Shown: one piece after another, positions 38,011 to 47,014 of the stretch | Position numbering within the stretch: the first letter of the stretch is position 1 | Layout of the letters: each line of letters opens with the position of its first letter | NCBI GenBank assembly: GCA_026390435.1 | Contig: JAPLFY010000041.1 | Span: forward strand, 54,218-118,217 | DNA length: 64,000 bases | Reading direction: 5' to 3' | Origin: Pseudomonadota bacterium | Lineage (GTDB): Bacteria; Bdellovibrionota_B; Oligoflexia; Oligoflexales; CAIYRB01 | Position numbers and translations under genes: made by a program | The notes under the pieces: model-generated | What the model was told of the DNA's origin: nothing | Databases searched by the model: none | Seen by the model: only the letters and a program-made list of their open reading frames with translations

Positions 38011-39382
38011 CGTGTTGCCTGCGCCGTTGATTGACGAAATATTCACTAGTTCCCTGCGAGATCACCTCGTAGAGAACCGCCCTCTTGCCTGGCCTAGCCC
38101 TAAGTATTCGACCAAGGCGCTGAACATGCTCGCGCACGGTACCGCTACCAGAGAGCACGATACCGATACTGGCCTCGGGAACATCGACACCTTCATTTAG
38201 AACGCGCGACGTAGCCAACACAGAAATTTCACCACGGCGAAATCCATCGAGAAAAGCTTTGCGTTCTTTAACCTTAGTCTGATGCGTCAATACCGGCACA
38301 AAATATTCCCGACCGATACGGTATGCTAATGCATTGTCATCCGTAAAAATGAGCATTTGCTCACCGCGGTGGCGCCGCAAAATGTCCCAAGTAGCATGTA
38401 ATTTTCCAGAAGCAGCTTGCGCGAGATGCTTTTGCTCGCGATAGGCGCGCATAGCCTCTCGACCATCAGCCGAGCGCGCAGCCATCCGTACGAACTGCAT
38501 CCAATCCGCACCATTATTAAAACGAATGCCGGAGCGCCGCAAAAAATCCGTATAGACACTGCGAGCCTTTTGATAGGCATTTTTTTCTTCATCACTCATT
38601 GGCACCTGAATGCTGTAGACATCATAAGGCGCTAAGACATTGGCGACCATTTGGTGAATCTGAGCTTCGTATACTAAAGGCCCAACTAGATCAAAGATCA
38701 CACTCTCTCTACCGTCTACTCTTTCCATCGTCGCCGATAAACCAAGACGGAAGGGAGCCAAGGAGCCAATAGCGATCGTTTGATATTGCGGAGCAGGCAA
38801 ATGATGACATTCATCGAAAATCAAAAGGCCAAATTTATTACCTAGACGCTCGATATGGATGAGTGCGGAGTCATAAGTTGCGACAGTAATTGGCTGTGGA
38901 TCGTGAGCACCGCCACCGAGTAATCCGATCTTGCATGGCTGCCCAGCATCTTTGAGAAACTTACTAAGCACCTGTTCCCATTGCTGCATCAGATCGATAG
39001 TAGGCACCACCACTAGAGTGGACCTACCTGTCATGACTATTGCCAGAACAGCCATAATAGTCTTGCCAGCACCGGTGGGTAAGGCCACGCAACCAGCCTT
39101 ACCTGCGCTGCTCCATTCCCGCAGTGCGTGCGTTTGGTGCTCACGGGGGATTATGGGCTCTGCCAAGGTCAAATTGAGCGTCTCATAGGCACGAGCGTGG
39201 TCTACTAAAACGTGACCGAGCTCTTTGCACCTAGTCACGATGTGACGATAGGCACGGCCTGGAGCGCGCCACTGCTGTGTACGCTGGTCCCAGGTGACAC
39301 TCGGCAGCTGACCAGCGGCAGGGTCGCTTAAACCGTCGAGCACAAGAGTGCCGCTGTCAAATTCCAATGTAATATTAGCCAT
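37979..39382 (-). CDS. XPB/Rad25-like superfamily 2 DNA helicase
   Basis: 467 residues. A short N-terminal domain (about 1-75) resembles the damage-recognition domain of XPB. Helicase motifs follow: I LPTGAGKT, II DECHH, III SATMERVDGRES, then a thumb-like helical insert (about 260-325), V NEGVDVPEAS and VI RLGRILRARPG. XPB-type helicases unwind DNA in nucleotide excision repair with Bax1. The Bax1-like gene overlaps its 3' end. The ATG has an AGGG-like site that lies inside an inverted repeat (39384-39421). Confidence 0.9.
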   Translation of the reverse strand: MANITLEFDSGTLVLDGLSDPAAGQLPSVTWDQRTQQWRAPGRAYRHIVTRCKELGHVLVDHARAYETLNLTLAEPIIPREHQTHALREWSSAGKAGCVALPTGAGKTIMAVLAIVMTGRSTLVVVPTIDLMQQWEQVLSKFLKDAGQPCKIGLLGGGAHDPQPITVATYDSALIHIERLGNKFGLLIFDECHHLPAPQYQTIAIGSLAPFRLGLSATMERVDGRESVIFDLVGPLVYEAQIHQMVANVLAPYDVYSIQVPMSDEEKNAYQKARSVYTDFLRRSGIRFNNGADWMQFVRMAARSADGREAMRAYREQKHLAQAASGKLHATWDILRRHRGEQMLIFTDDNALAYRIGREYFVPVLTHQTKVKERKAFLDGFRRGEISVLATSRVLNEGVDVPEASIGIVLSGSGTVREHVQRLGRILRARPGKRAVLYEVISQGTSEYFVNQRRRQHDAYQGSSTLP

Positions 39383-39383
39383 A

Positions 39384-39421
39384 TATACCCTGGTGCCAGA
39401 ATGTCTGCGCCCCTGGGTATA
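39384..39421. promoter_or_regulatory. Inverted repeat covering the XPB-like gene's start region
   Basis: TATACCC (39384-39390) and GGGTATA (39415-39421) are perfect inverted copies, 24 bases apart. The first arm includes the likely ribosome-binding site of the helicase gene, whose ATG ends at 39380. A hairpin in the mRNA could limit translation, or the pair could bind a regulator. Confidence 0.35.
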
Positions 39422-39471
39422 ACACAGGTCTCAGGCCCAGTTCAGCCCAAATCTCGGACCAGACCTAGGTT

Positions 39472-40488
39472 CTACCAAGATGCGGGTGGCCAAAAAAAGA
39501 CGTTAGCATTGCGGTAATCATCCGGACTGCGGGTCGTCACCCACAGACGATCTTTTTTATCGATAAATAGGTTGCTCACAGTCTTTAGCTTCGGTGGCAA
39601 CTTGTAGTCTTTGACCTTTGCAACCTGCAAACAGGAATCGTAGCGGAATCCAACCAACATTTGTCGCCGGGCATCACCGATCAAGATCATCCGACGAGAC
39701 TCGCTAACTGCAATTCCTGATATGCCCGCGGGCGTCAATTCGTTAGCTCCGTCTAAGAAACACTGCCGAGTGATCATGCACGCTGAAGGTGCTTCACCGT
39801 CACCACAGGTAATCTCGACGAGAGGAAATCCCGCTATCTTTGTTGCCGCAAGGTAAACATGGTGCCTACCTTTACTCAAAGAAAGGGGCAATGGGGCCAC
39901 CCCAGCCAACTTCCGACCAAGTGTTTTCAACCACTGCACCTTGAACTTGGACCTAAGGCCAGCAGTTTCCACTCGAGTTGGCTCGCCACCGCGATCTACC
40001 GGTGGCTTAATCAAATCCCACGGCATGGACCGCTTGGTCACTTCCTTAAAATCTGTCGTAGCGATCTCGTGAACTGTTGCAGCAGTCCCATCAAATAATA
40101 GAATGCGGTCCTTACTCCAATCTGCAGCCACAAGATCAACGTCGTTTGCACCGGCCGGCAGATACCGCCGAGATTGATTATTCAGGTCACCAAACATTTG
40201 CACGCGGCTCGTCGCATCTGCCTGGTAGGAGGCGGTCACGAAAAATGACTGCGCGTCAGGAACAAGTAAGAGCGCATCTTGGCCAACGAAGAGGCCGCTC
40301 AAATTGGGGGCTATGCTCTCCAGAGACTGCTGCTCAGGTGGCTCGGATAAGTTTTTTATCTCAGCACCGTAACATGGCTGTGTCGCGCAAAAGATAGCGG
40401 AAATTGCTGTAATAACCAGAGCTTCTGATAGCACACCAGACTTTAGAGCACACACTCTTGCAACCTGAGTTCTGAAGACTGTAATCAT
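39472..40488 (-). CDS. Secreted protein of unknown function, possibly a beta-propeller
   Basis: I start at ATG 40488, which has GGAAAGAG upstream; the longer TTG start at 40524 adds 12 residues. From there 338 residues with a signal peptide (cut near CYGA, about 42). The mature part is a series of short strands with Asp-rich turns (DWSKDRILLFDG, SESRRMILIGDARR, IDKKDRLWVTTRSP), as in NHL/SMP-30-like propellers, but repeats are weak. Two Cys pairs are likely disulfides. It is divergent from the HEAT-HEPN gene. Confidence 0.55.
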   Translation of the reverse strand: MITVFRTQVARVCALKSGVLSEALVITAISAIFCATQPCYGAEIKNLSEPPEQQSLESIAPNLSGLFVGQDALLLVPDAQSFFVTASYQADATSRVQMFGDLNNQSRRYLPAGANDVDLVAADWSKDRILLFDGTAATVHEIATTDFKEVTKRSMPWDLIKPPVDRGGEPTRVETAGLRSKFKVQWLKTLGRKLAGVAPLPLSLSKGRHHVYLAATKIAGFPLVEITCGDGEAPSACMITRQCFLDGANELTPAGISGIAVSESRRMILIGDARRQMLVGFRYDSCLQVAKVKDYKLPPKLKTVSNLFIDKKDRLWVTTRSPDDYRNANVFFWPPASW

Positions 40489-40545
40489 TCTATCTCTTTC
40501 CACTACTTTGGAAATGGCCAACAACTATGCAGCGAGAAGGTCTTT

Positions 40546-40574
40546 TTGTAGGCTCTAAACACTGCTGCTATAAT
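40546..40574 (+). promoter_or_regulatory. Promoter for the HEAT-HEPN operon
   Basis: TATAAT at 40569-40574 is a perfect -10 hexamer, with TTGTAG 17 bases upstream (40546-40551). Transcription would begin near 40581, inside the longest reading frame, so translation must start downstream of it. Confidence 0.6.
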
Positions 40575-40631
40575 GTGATCATACGTCAAAAACTTCCGCC
40601 CCCACCATGGTCGGCATTGCGAGGCATCCCC

Positions 40632-43229
40632 TTGGTCAATGATAATCAATCCGTAGACTATGTCACATACCTGCAAATGCGCACTAAGGACGAGCGCTTA
40701 AGCGTCCTTTCTGCAATGGCCAAGGTTGGTAATTATCTGCCGATATCACTGGCGGAAGACCTCCTTGCACTAGACATCACTCACGATGAAAAACTGGAAA
40801 TTTTAGAAAGAACCAGCAGTCGCGACAATTTAGCGCTAGAGCATTTCCTCACCCAACAGGTTGCCAACGCGCCTCAGGAATTAGCGGCTACAGCTCTGCG
40901 GCTTTGGAGCCAGACTACACAAAACCTTTTGTGGTTTAGGATGCTGCAAGTCGTCCAGTCGCCTTTGCTATCTCAACGCCTGTTTTATACCATCATCGAC
41001 TTGGCATTGAGCACTGGTGGTGAGCGGATCATCAATGGAGCCCTAAAAGTCGACGGCATTGAAGAGATGTCAACCGCATTGCACGGCCTTATCCTTCATC
41101 GCGCCTGCCAATGGAACATCCAAAACGATCGTCTCTATGCTTTAGCCCATAGTTGTTTAAACAATGCTTTCAACAGCATGCATCCAGATAACAAGGCAAT
41201 TCCATCAGCGATGGCCTACCTCGGCCGTTTTCATATCGAGGAAATAGAAAACCTGATCAATCGGCCCGACTTCTCCGAACCCTGGCGTGACTTCGCGCGC
41301 GTAATCGTATTTTCTCAAGCGAACCAATCAAAATTGCTGTCCCGCCTCAGCAAATTATTGCAATCCAAAGACAAAATCAATTCCCAGCAGATTGAAGCAC
41401 TTTGGCCAGCGCTATGGAACCGCAGCGAGCTAACGGCAACGACGATCGCAGCAGCAATAAAGCATTACGTCGATGAATTTTTAACAAAAAACGAAAAGTC
41501 CGTCGCCTCGTTCCACTGGGATCTTTTCGCCGGCATCTCCACAACAGTGCTACAAGAAGCTATTGAACAAATTACTGATGACAAGATATTTGCCATAGCC
41601 CTAACCTGTCTCAGTGGCCTGATGCCATCTCCCGCAAGCCCGCACACGGTAGATGTGCTTCGCCAGAGACTGACCAAAGCTGCAGATCCTTCGCAATTAC
41701 TTTCAAATCTGCCACTACGTTTACGCCTGGATTTGACGGATGAAGGGCCGCAAAGAACGGGCAATATCCCTTTCGCTGCCGTAAAAAAAGAACAACTCGG
41801 CACTCTAAACGTCGAGAAAGCTGCCTTCAAAGCTGAGTTCCATGATTACAGCAGAAAGGACGGCGGCAGCGCCTCAGTCTCGTCCGGAACCTCTGAAGAT
41901 CCTGCACAGTTGATGGCACGCAAGCAGTTTTTTCGGTTGGCCTATCTGCAACAAGAGGTGCCTCAGGTTACTGGAGACGACTTCTTTAGCTTGCTGACTG
42001 ATACCTGGAAGTCTCCTACGGAGCAAAAATTGGCACGGCTCTCTACCGTCTCAAGACAAGTCGATGGCATTCTAAAACTTTGCTACATCAACACACTGGG
42101 CAGGTTTAAAGGACACGATGCTGCTGTTCTTAAGTTAATGGACTTCGTTAGATCACCGGATCGAAATTACCTGCTAGCGGTCATCCACGCACTTGGGGAC
42201 ATTGGCACACCAAGATCGGCCCAGGAACTGATCGCAAGTTTAACCCGCCCAAATATCACTGCCGCACTACAAATCGAGGTCTGCACCGCTCTGAAAAAGT
42301 TGGATTTAACTAACCTTCAAAATGAGTTGCACGCCGCGATAAACGATCTCAGTGCACAAAATCAGGACGAAAAAATTGCGCAGGAAGTGCGCGAGATGAT
42401 CGTCAGCCTGCTACAGACATCATTAGATAGCCGGCCAGTAAAAGCGGCGAGCGCTAGTACACCGAAGGTAGAAGTGAGCGATGCCCGACTCGACCAAGAA
42501 CTTGGAGGGAAAATACCTAATTACCGCGAGCTGTCGAGTGAAGTTAAGCGGGCTTTGCGCACGGCACAATTCTTTCATATTCAAACGACGGGAGCCAGCG
42601 CGCCATCGTCCATCGATCTGAGCCCAGTCATTGATATGCAGTACAAATCTCTAGAACTACTATTTCGCGAGACGTACGAGGAACCCTGCTCAGCTCTCAT
42701 TCATGCGGGTGTGCTCCAACGCCGACTAGACATCATCGGTTACGCACGTCCGATTCCACGCGCCATGGATGAATTCGAGCATTTTATCGAAACGCTCCCC
42801 GTCGTCCGTGAGATTCCCTTCTTCAGTAATTTCAAGTTGAGAAAAATGCTGCGCGCCATTTGCCAATTTCGTCCAGGTCGCAGATTCACTCTGGATGGTT
42901 TGAAGGCATTTGCCCTATTCTTCCTCTGCTTTAGTCGCAAAGAATGCCATTACGGACTTAGTAATCTGTTTCCACTTGGCTTCTCATCGGATGCCGATTT
43001 GTTTCAATTCTGTAAGTCGCTGCATGTGTTTCAAGACTTCCGTAATCGCGCCGCTCATGAAGGATTCCATCCAGATGCAGCTAGCGATATCGACGGAATT
43101 TGGCGCATGACCGCGGAAATCGTCCAGATCGTGTTCCACACGAAAAAAGCTCTCGAATTACCACCTCAACGCGACAACGCGCAGTCGCGTGAGCGCGGCC
43201 ACGTTATTATAGAAAAAAAGGTGTCATGA
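40632..43229 (+). CDS. Large HEAT-repeat protein with C-terminal HEPN-like domain
   Basis: I start at TTG 40632 (GAGG seven bases upstream) because a good promoter lies inside the longer frame from 40527; ATG 40677 is another option. From 40632 it has 865 residues. Residues ~50-620 are alpha-helical repeats, clearest at 540-600 (VIHALGDIGTPRSAQELIASL, ALQIEVCTALKKL). The C-terminal domain (about 655-850) is all-helical and contains FRNRAAHEGF, an R-x4-H motif (R804, H809) typical of HEPN RNase or HEPN-like domains. No signal peptide, so cytoplasmic. Its stop overlaps the next ATG (ATGA), although the next product is exported. Function unknown. Confidence 0.65.
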   Translation: MVNDNQSVDYVTYLQMRTKDERLSVLSAMAKVGNYLPISLAEDLLALDITHDEKLEILERTSSRDNLALEHFLTQQVANAPQELAATALRLWSQTTQNLLWFRMLQVVQSPLLSQRLFYTIIDLALSTGGERIINGALKVDGIEEMSTALHGLILHRACQWNIQNDRLYALAHSCLNNAFNSMHPDNKAIPSAMAYLGRFHIEEIENLINRPDFSEPWRDFARVIVFSQANQSKLLSRLSKLLQSKDKINSQQIEALWPALWNRSELTATTIAAAIKHYVDEFLTKNEKSVASFHWDLFAGISTTVLQEAIEQITDDKIFAIALTCLSGLMPSPASPHTVDVLRQRLTKAADPSQLLSNLPLRLRLDLTDEGPQRTGNIPFAAVKKEQLGTLNVEKAAFKAEFHDYSRKDGGSASVSSGTSEDPAQLMARKQFFRLAYLQQEVPQVTGDDFFSLLTDTWKSPTEQKLARLSTVSRQVDGILKLCYINTLGRFKGHDAAVLKLMDFVRSPDRNYLLAVIHALGDIGTPRSAQELIASLTRPNITAALQIEVCTALKKLDLTNLQNELHAAINDLSAQNQDEKIAQEVREMIVSLLQTSLDSRPVKAASASTPKVEVSDARLDQELGGKIPNYRELSSEVKRALRTAQFFHIQTTGASAPSSIDLSPVIDMQYKSLELLFRETYEEPCSALIHAGVLQRRLDIIGYARPIPRAMDEFEHFIETLPVVREIPFFSNFKLRKMLRAICQFRPGRRFTLDGLKAFALFFLCFSRKECHYGLSNLFPLGFSSDADLFQFCKSLHVFQDFRNRAAHEGFHPDAASDIDGIWRMTAEIVQIVFHTKKALELPPQRDNAQSRERGHVIIEKKVS

Positions 43230-44620
43230 TACCTGCCAAAGTTTACGCGCGGTTCTGCTGGGCGCTGCTAATTTGCGGCACCACAGCGTCTTGCATACTT
43301 AGGTCAGTCCAAACTATCCGGCAAGATCAGTCACCGAGTCCTGAGGCCTCTCCTAATACAAATCCAGCACCAACAAAACCCTCTCCTGCACCAACTACCG
43401 GTAGTTCAGCATCGAACCCGTCACCAATTGCCGGACCGTCACCAAGTAGCGGGACACCGGCCACTAGAGTCGACAACAGCACAGATGCTAACGATGTGGT
43501 CAAATATGCACGACTCTGTAAACAGGAACTCGGCATTAGTCATCTGCCGAAACTACCGCCTTGGAATTGTCTCGAAGGCAAGGAATTGCCGGTCACTATC
43601 CAAGATCAGCCGCTGAATGCCAGCAACTATGCACTGCTAACCAGCCATAAAATTGCCTGCGATCACCCGTCTTGGCTTGGGTCTGAGCCTTGTGCAAATT
43701 ATGGCTTTGTCACCCACCGCACCTTGGCACCGAATGTTGAGGCTTATCTAATCTGCCGCGATCAAAAGTTTAGTACTTACAAAGATAGAGCCACGCGGCT
43801 GGCAGATCTCAAGGCCTCATCTGGAGCCGACAGCTTTAACAGCTATTATGCGTTCGACAGTCTAGGCATGATTTGGACCAACACTAAGACAGGTAAAACC
43901 TGTTTTTTCGACTATGTCGGGATGGTCTATGGGGGTTACGTGCCCTCTCCTGATGATGATCATGTGCCTGACTATACGGAGCTCCCTGATCCGAAGCCGC
44001 CAACTGAGTTGGCTACAGGATCGATCATCAGCTCGATCTGGAAGCGCAATGCGCGCGGCACCTGGCGAGCTCCAGACCATATCGGCACCAACGATAGCTG
44101 TACGGTTTGTCATGACACTGGTCCACTCAAAGGGACTCCTTGGATCTCACAGGTCATGGATATCCCATCTAATCCTACGCAAGTTCCGATGTTGGTGGTC
44201 GGCAGTGCGCTGGCTGGCTGGAAGGAAAAATACCCGATTCGAGCGATCTCGACGACCCCGGTTACCGTCAATGGTAAATCTGAGCCACAAATTTGCACGA
44301 CGTGTCACCGAATTGGTAGTCAGTCCACTTGCAAAACCGACCTGGCCTATTCAATAGGATTAGCTATTCCACCCAACGTCCCCACGACTGCGGCGAAAGA
44401 TTTTTTTCACCGCGTTTGGATGCCTCCGGCGGACAGTAGCTGGAAGGGTAAGAGCGACGCCGAATTAAACAAACTATGGAACGACGCCTATGGACCGCAC
44501 ATTAAACGCATGAACTGCTGCTGTAAGAACCCGGACGCCATCAACTGTACGTCGCAAGATATTTTAACGTTTCCGCTACCACGACCAGTCGCTGGTAAAG
44601 GGCCGGAAGTCTGCAATTAA
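43226..44620 (+). CDS. Diheme cytochrome c-like lipoprotein
   Basis: 464 residues. The leader ends TTASC (Cys 23). A Pro/Ser/Thr-rich linker (about 35-90) follows. Two c-type heme motifs are present: CTVCH (292-296) and CTTCH (357-361). More cysteines, including a CCC cluster near 432, may form disulfides or another metal site. The fold is not one I recognise; spacing of the hemes suggests a dedicated domain (about 265-440). Expected on the periplasmic side. It overlaps the HEAT-HEPN gene by four bases and precedes a Cys-rich secreted protein gene. Confidence 0.75.
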   Translation: MIPAKVYARFCWALLICGTTASCILRSVQTIRQDQSPSPEASPNTNPAPTKPSPAPTTGSSASNPSPIAGPSPSSGTPATRVDNSTDANDVVKYARLCKQELGISHLPKLPPWNCLEGKELPVTIQDQPLNASNYALLTSHKIACDHPSWLGSEPCANYGFVTHRTLAPNVEAYLICRDQKFSTYKDRATRLADLKASSGADSFNSYYAFDSLGMIWTNTKTGKTCFFDYVGMVYGGYVPSPDDDHVPDYTELPDPKPPTELATGSIISSIWKRNARGTWRAPDHIGTNDSCTVCHDTGPLKGTPWISQVMDIPSNPTQVPMLVVGSALAGWKEKYPIRAISTTPVTVNGKSEPQICTTCHRIGSQSTCKTDLAYSIGLAIPPNVPTTAAKDFFHRVWMPPADSSWKGKSDAELNKLWNDAYGPHIKRMNCCCKNPDAINCTSQDILTFPLPRPVAGKGPEVCN

Positions 44621-44657
44621 GCCGACCGTCATGAAAAGCTTTGAGGAGAGGGAAAAA

Positions 44658-45191
44658 ATGTCCTTTAAATTATTATTGGCGATCACTATTTTATGCGCAG
44701 GAAGTACACGCCCTAGCCTAGCTGCCGACAATCCACTCGCTAAAGATCTCGTCACTAGCGTGAAAACATTCTGCAATCAATTTGAAGGAATCGCGGCCAA
44801 GCGTTCGTCATCGTCGGCTGCATCCCAATGCATTGAGCTGATCAATTCAGGAGTCAGCCAAGGCAGGTTCCGCTTTGATCGCGTGCAGGCGTCGGTGTGC
44901 CTTTCAGCCCAGACAACTGGTACAACTCTAACAGCCTGCCAGTCGGTATTGACTGGAACTAAAACTATTGGGGATAAATGTGAATCCTCAATTGACTGCC
45001 AACAACCCTACATCTGCATTGGAGCTCAAGCCAGTCAGACAGGTAAGTGCGCCGCTCCTTTGAGCGCCGGCAGCCCATGCGATGACGAATCAGTATATGC
45101 GAGTCAATTTTTTGCAGTGAGCAATAGAGGCGTTTGCGCCAGCGGACTTCACTGCGTCGTTGGCCGCAATCAAATTTGCACGAAGAATTAA
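44658..45191 (+). CDS. Secreted Cys-rich protein
   Basis: I start at ATG 44658, which has GAGGAGAGGG just upstream; the longer frame from 44631 includes that site. The product is 177 residues with a signal peptide (cut near SLAA, about 22) and 12 cysteines in the mature part. The C-terminal ~80 residues (GDKCESSIDC, YICIGAQ, GKCAAPLSAGSPC, GVCASGLHC) follow the Cys-knot layout seen in Dickkopf-like secreted proteins of myxobacteria. It lies 37 bases after the diheme gene. Function unknown. Confidence 0.7.
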   Translation: MSFKLLLAITILCAGSTRPSLAADNPLAKDLVTSVKTFCNQFEGIAAKRSSSSAASQCIELINSGVSQGRFRFDRVQASVCLSAQTTGTTLTACQSVLTGTKTIGDKCESSIDCQQPYICIGAQASQTGKCAAPLSAGSPCDDESVYASQFFAVSNRGVCASGLHCVVGRNQICTKN

Positions 45192-45231
45192 ATCCTAAGC
45201 GCAACGTCGGTCTCAGCCTGATTGCTCGTCC

Positions 45232-46890
45232 TCAGTCAGCGAAGACCGCTGCTTCAAAGGCAGGAAAATCATAGGTTCGGCCTGCTTTTACATCCGCCAT
45301 GGCCGACTCCACTAAAAGCTGTCGCCTCGCGTCTGATTGGCGAGCAAAAATATCTCGTAATACACTGAGACTATAAATAAATTCGTGATCTACTTGCAAT
45401 GCTGCGCGAAGCTCACGCATGGCTTCTGGCATGCGATCCGCATGCACATAAGCTAATGCTAGATTGTGATGAGGCTGAGCAAAGATCCGCCCCGTGTCGC
45501 TGCCCACGGCCAATTCATAGTATTTGATAGCCCGCGCTTCATCTCGCAGGTCGGCATAGTACATGCCGAGGTTATTATAGATCCGCCCCGGATTTTTGGC
45601 GTGATCGATCTCATTTAAGTAAAATGCCTCGATGTTTGCCCACTCGGCACTACGTGTACGAGTGCGTGCCACGGCACTGCATGCCACGACTAACGCCGTA
45701 GCAATAAACAGCGGCTGAGCAACACGACGACGATGCAACCATTTAGTTAATCCCTCGACAGTCAGCGCCAGTAGTAAGGCGATACCGATCATAGGCAGGT
45801 ATAGCCAATGTTCGAGATACATCGCATTCAACGGCACGATCCCACTAAATGGAATGAGCGCTGCTAGTACCATCCCGACGCCCAAGGCTAGGCGAGGGAC
45901 TCGCGCCCCCCAGAATAGAGGCAACAAGCCTAGAAGGATAATCGCACTGCCGAATGCACCCCGAGCATGCATCAGTCCTTCGTAAGCTGTATACGGCTTC
46001 TCATAAAATAGCGCTTTCGGCCAAAAAATCAGACATACGTAGTCCCACAGTACACTCACGAAGGTCGTCAGGCGTAAGATCAAACTCTCCGTATACAAAT
46101 TCGTCGCATCCGTCAGACCTACCGCGTCACCAAACTTAAACAGGGTGAATTTGGCTACCACACTTAAAATAGCAAGAACAATCACGGCACCAGTGATCAC
46201 TACTTGTGACCTGTCTGGCCTCACTTTCCGCGCTAGACATTGAGCTCCAACACTAAGTAGGACGAACGGAGCCAACACCACGGAGTTCTCTTTGGTAAAT
46301 AGCGCCAGAGTCATGAATAAAACAACGGCAATGACCTGTATCCAAGAAAGTCGCTGGCTAGCGTTAGTCGACGCACTAACACTCATTGGTGGAGTCACCA
46401 AAACTAAAGCGACCAACATAAAAAATGTCGCTAATGGATCGGCTAGGCCAGAAATATAGCAAATGGCTTCAGTTTGGACCGGATGCAACAAAAACAGTGC
46501 CGCACCAGTTGCAGCGGGGAATAGACCAAGGCCTAAACGACCTAACCACAATAGAATCAAAATCCCCGATGCGATGTGCAACATCAACGAGACGAGGTGA
46601 TACGGTATCGTCGTGGATTGGCCGTAGTGATGATAAAGCAAAGCATAAACAAGCTGCTGATTTGGCCTATAGAAATTCCCCTTGATCGCCGCACCTTGCG
46701 TCACTGTCGAGGTATAGAGCTCAGGTACATGGTCCAATGAATGAATGAGGCTATTTTTTTGGATGAAGTGTTCGTCGTCAAAGAAGAAGGGCCCATTTAA
46801 ACACGGAGCGTAGCTTGCCACGGTCCAAAGAACTAGAAGCAGGACTACGGCAAATCGAGGCCAATTTTGACGAGCTATGATTTTTAGCAT
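45232..46890 (-). CDS. TMTC-like membrane glycosyltransferase with C-terminal TPR
   Basis: 552 residues, about ten transmembrane helices. The first periplasmic loop has the GT-C acidic motif FFFDDEHF (Asp 38, 39). The block FLLHPVQTEAICYISGLADPLA (about 133-154) is the hallmark of the TMTC/GT105 group of protein O-mannosyltransferase-like proteins. The C-terminal ~120 residues carry two or three TPR units (GMYYADLRDEARAIKYYELAV, LALAYVHADRMPEAMRELR). Donor would be a lipid-linked sugar and acceptor a secreted protein (inference). It is convergent with the Cys-rich gene. Confidence 0.8.
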   Translation of the reverse strand: MLKIIARQNWPRFAVVLLLVLWTVASYAPCLNGPFFFDDEHFIQKNSLIHSLDHVPELYTSTVTQGAAIKGNFYRPNQQLVYALLYHHYGQSTTIPYHLVSLMLHIASGILILLWLGRLGLGLFPAATGAALFLLHPVQTEAICYISGLADPLATFFMLVALVLVTPPMSVSASTNASQRLSWIQVIAVVLFMTLALFTKENSVVLAPFVLLSVGAQCLARKVRPDRSQVVITGAVIVLAILSVVAKFTLFKFGDAVGLTDATNLYTESLILRLTTFVSVLWDYVCLIFWPKALFYEKPYTAYEGLMHARGAFGSAIILLGLLPLFWGARVPRLALGVGMVLAALIPFSGIVPLNAMYLEHWLYLPMIGIALLLALTVEGLTKWLHRRRVAQPLFIATALVVACSAVARTRTRSAEWANIEAFYLNEIDHAKNPGRIYNNLGMYYADLRDEARAIKYYELAVGSDTGRIFAQPHHNLALAYVHADRMPEAMRELRAALQVDHEFIYSLSVLRDIFARQSDARRQLLVESAMADVKAGRTYDFPAFEAAVFAD

Positions 46891-47014
46891 AGGGAGATTT
46901 TAGCGTACTTAACTGAAATCTCAGAGTAAAAAAGTTATGTTAAAAGCTTAAGGCGATCCCCCCGGGATTCATTGAGCCGTTCACCAAAGCGTGATCAGAG
47001 TGGAGACTAATTAA

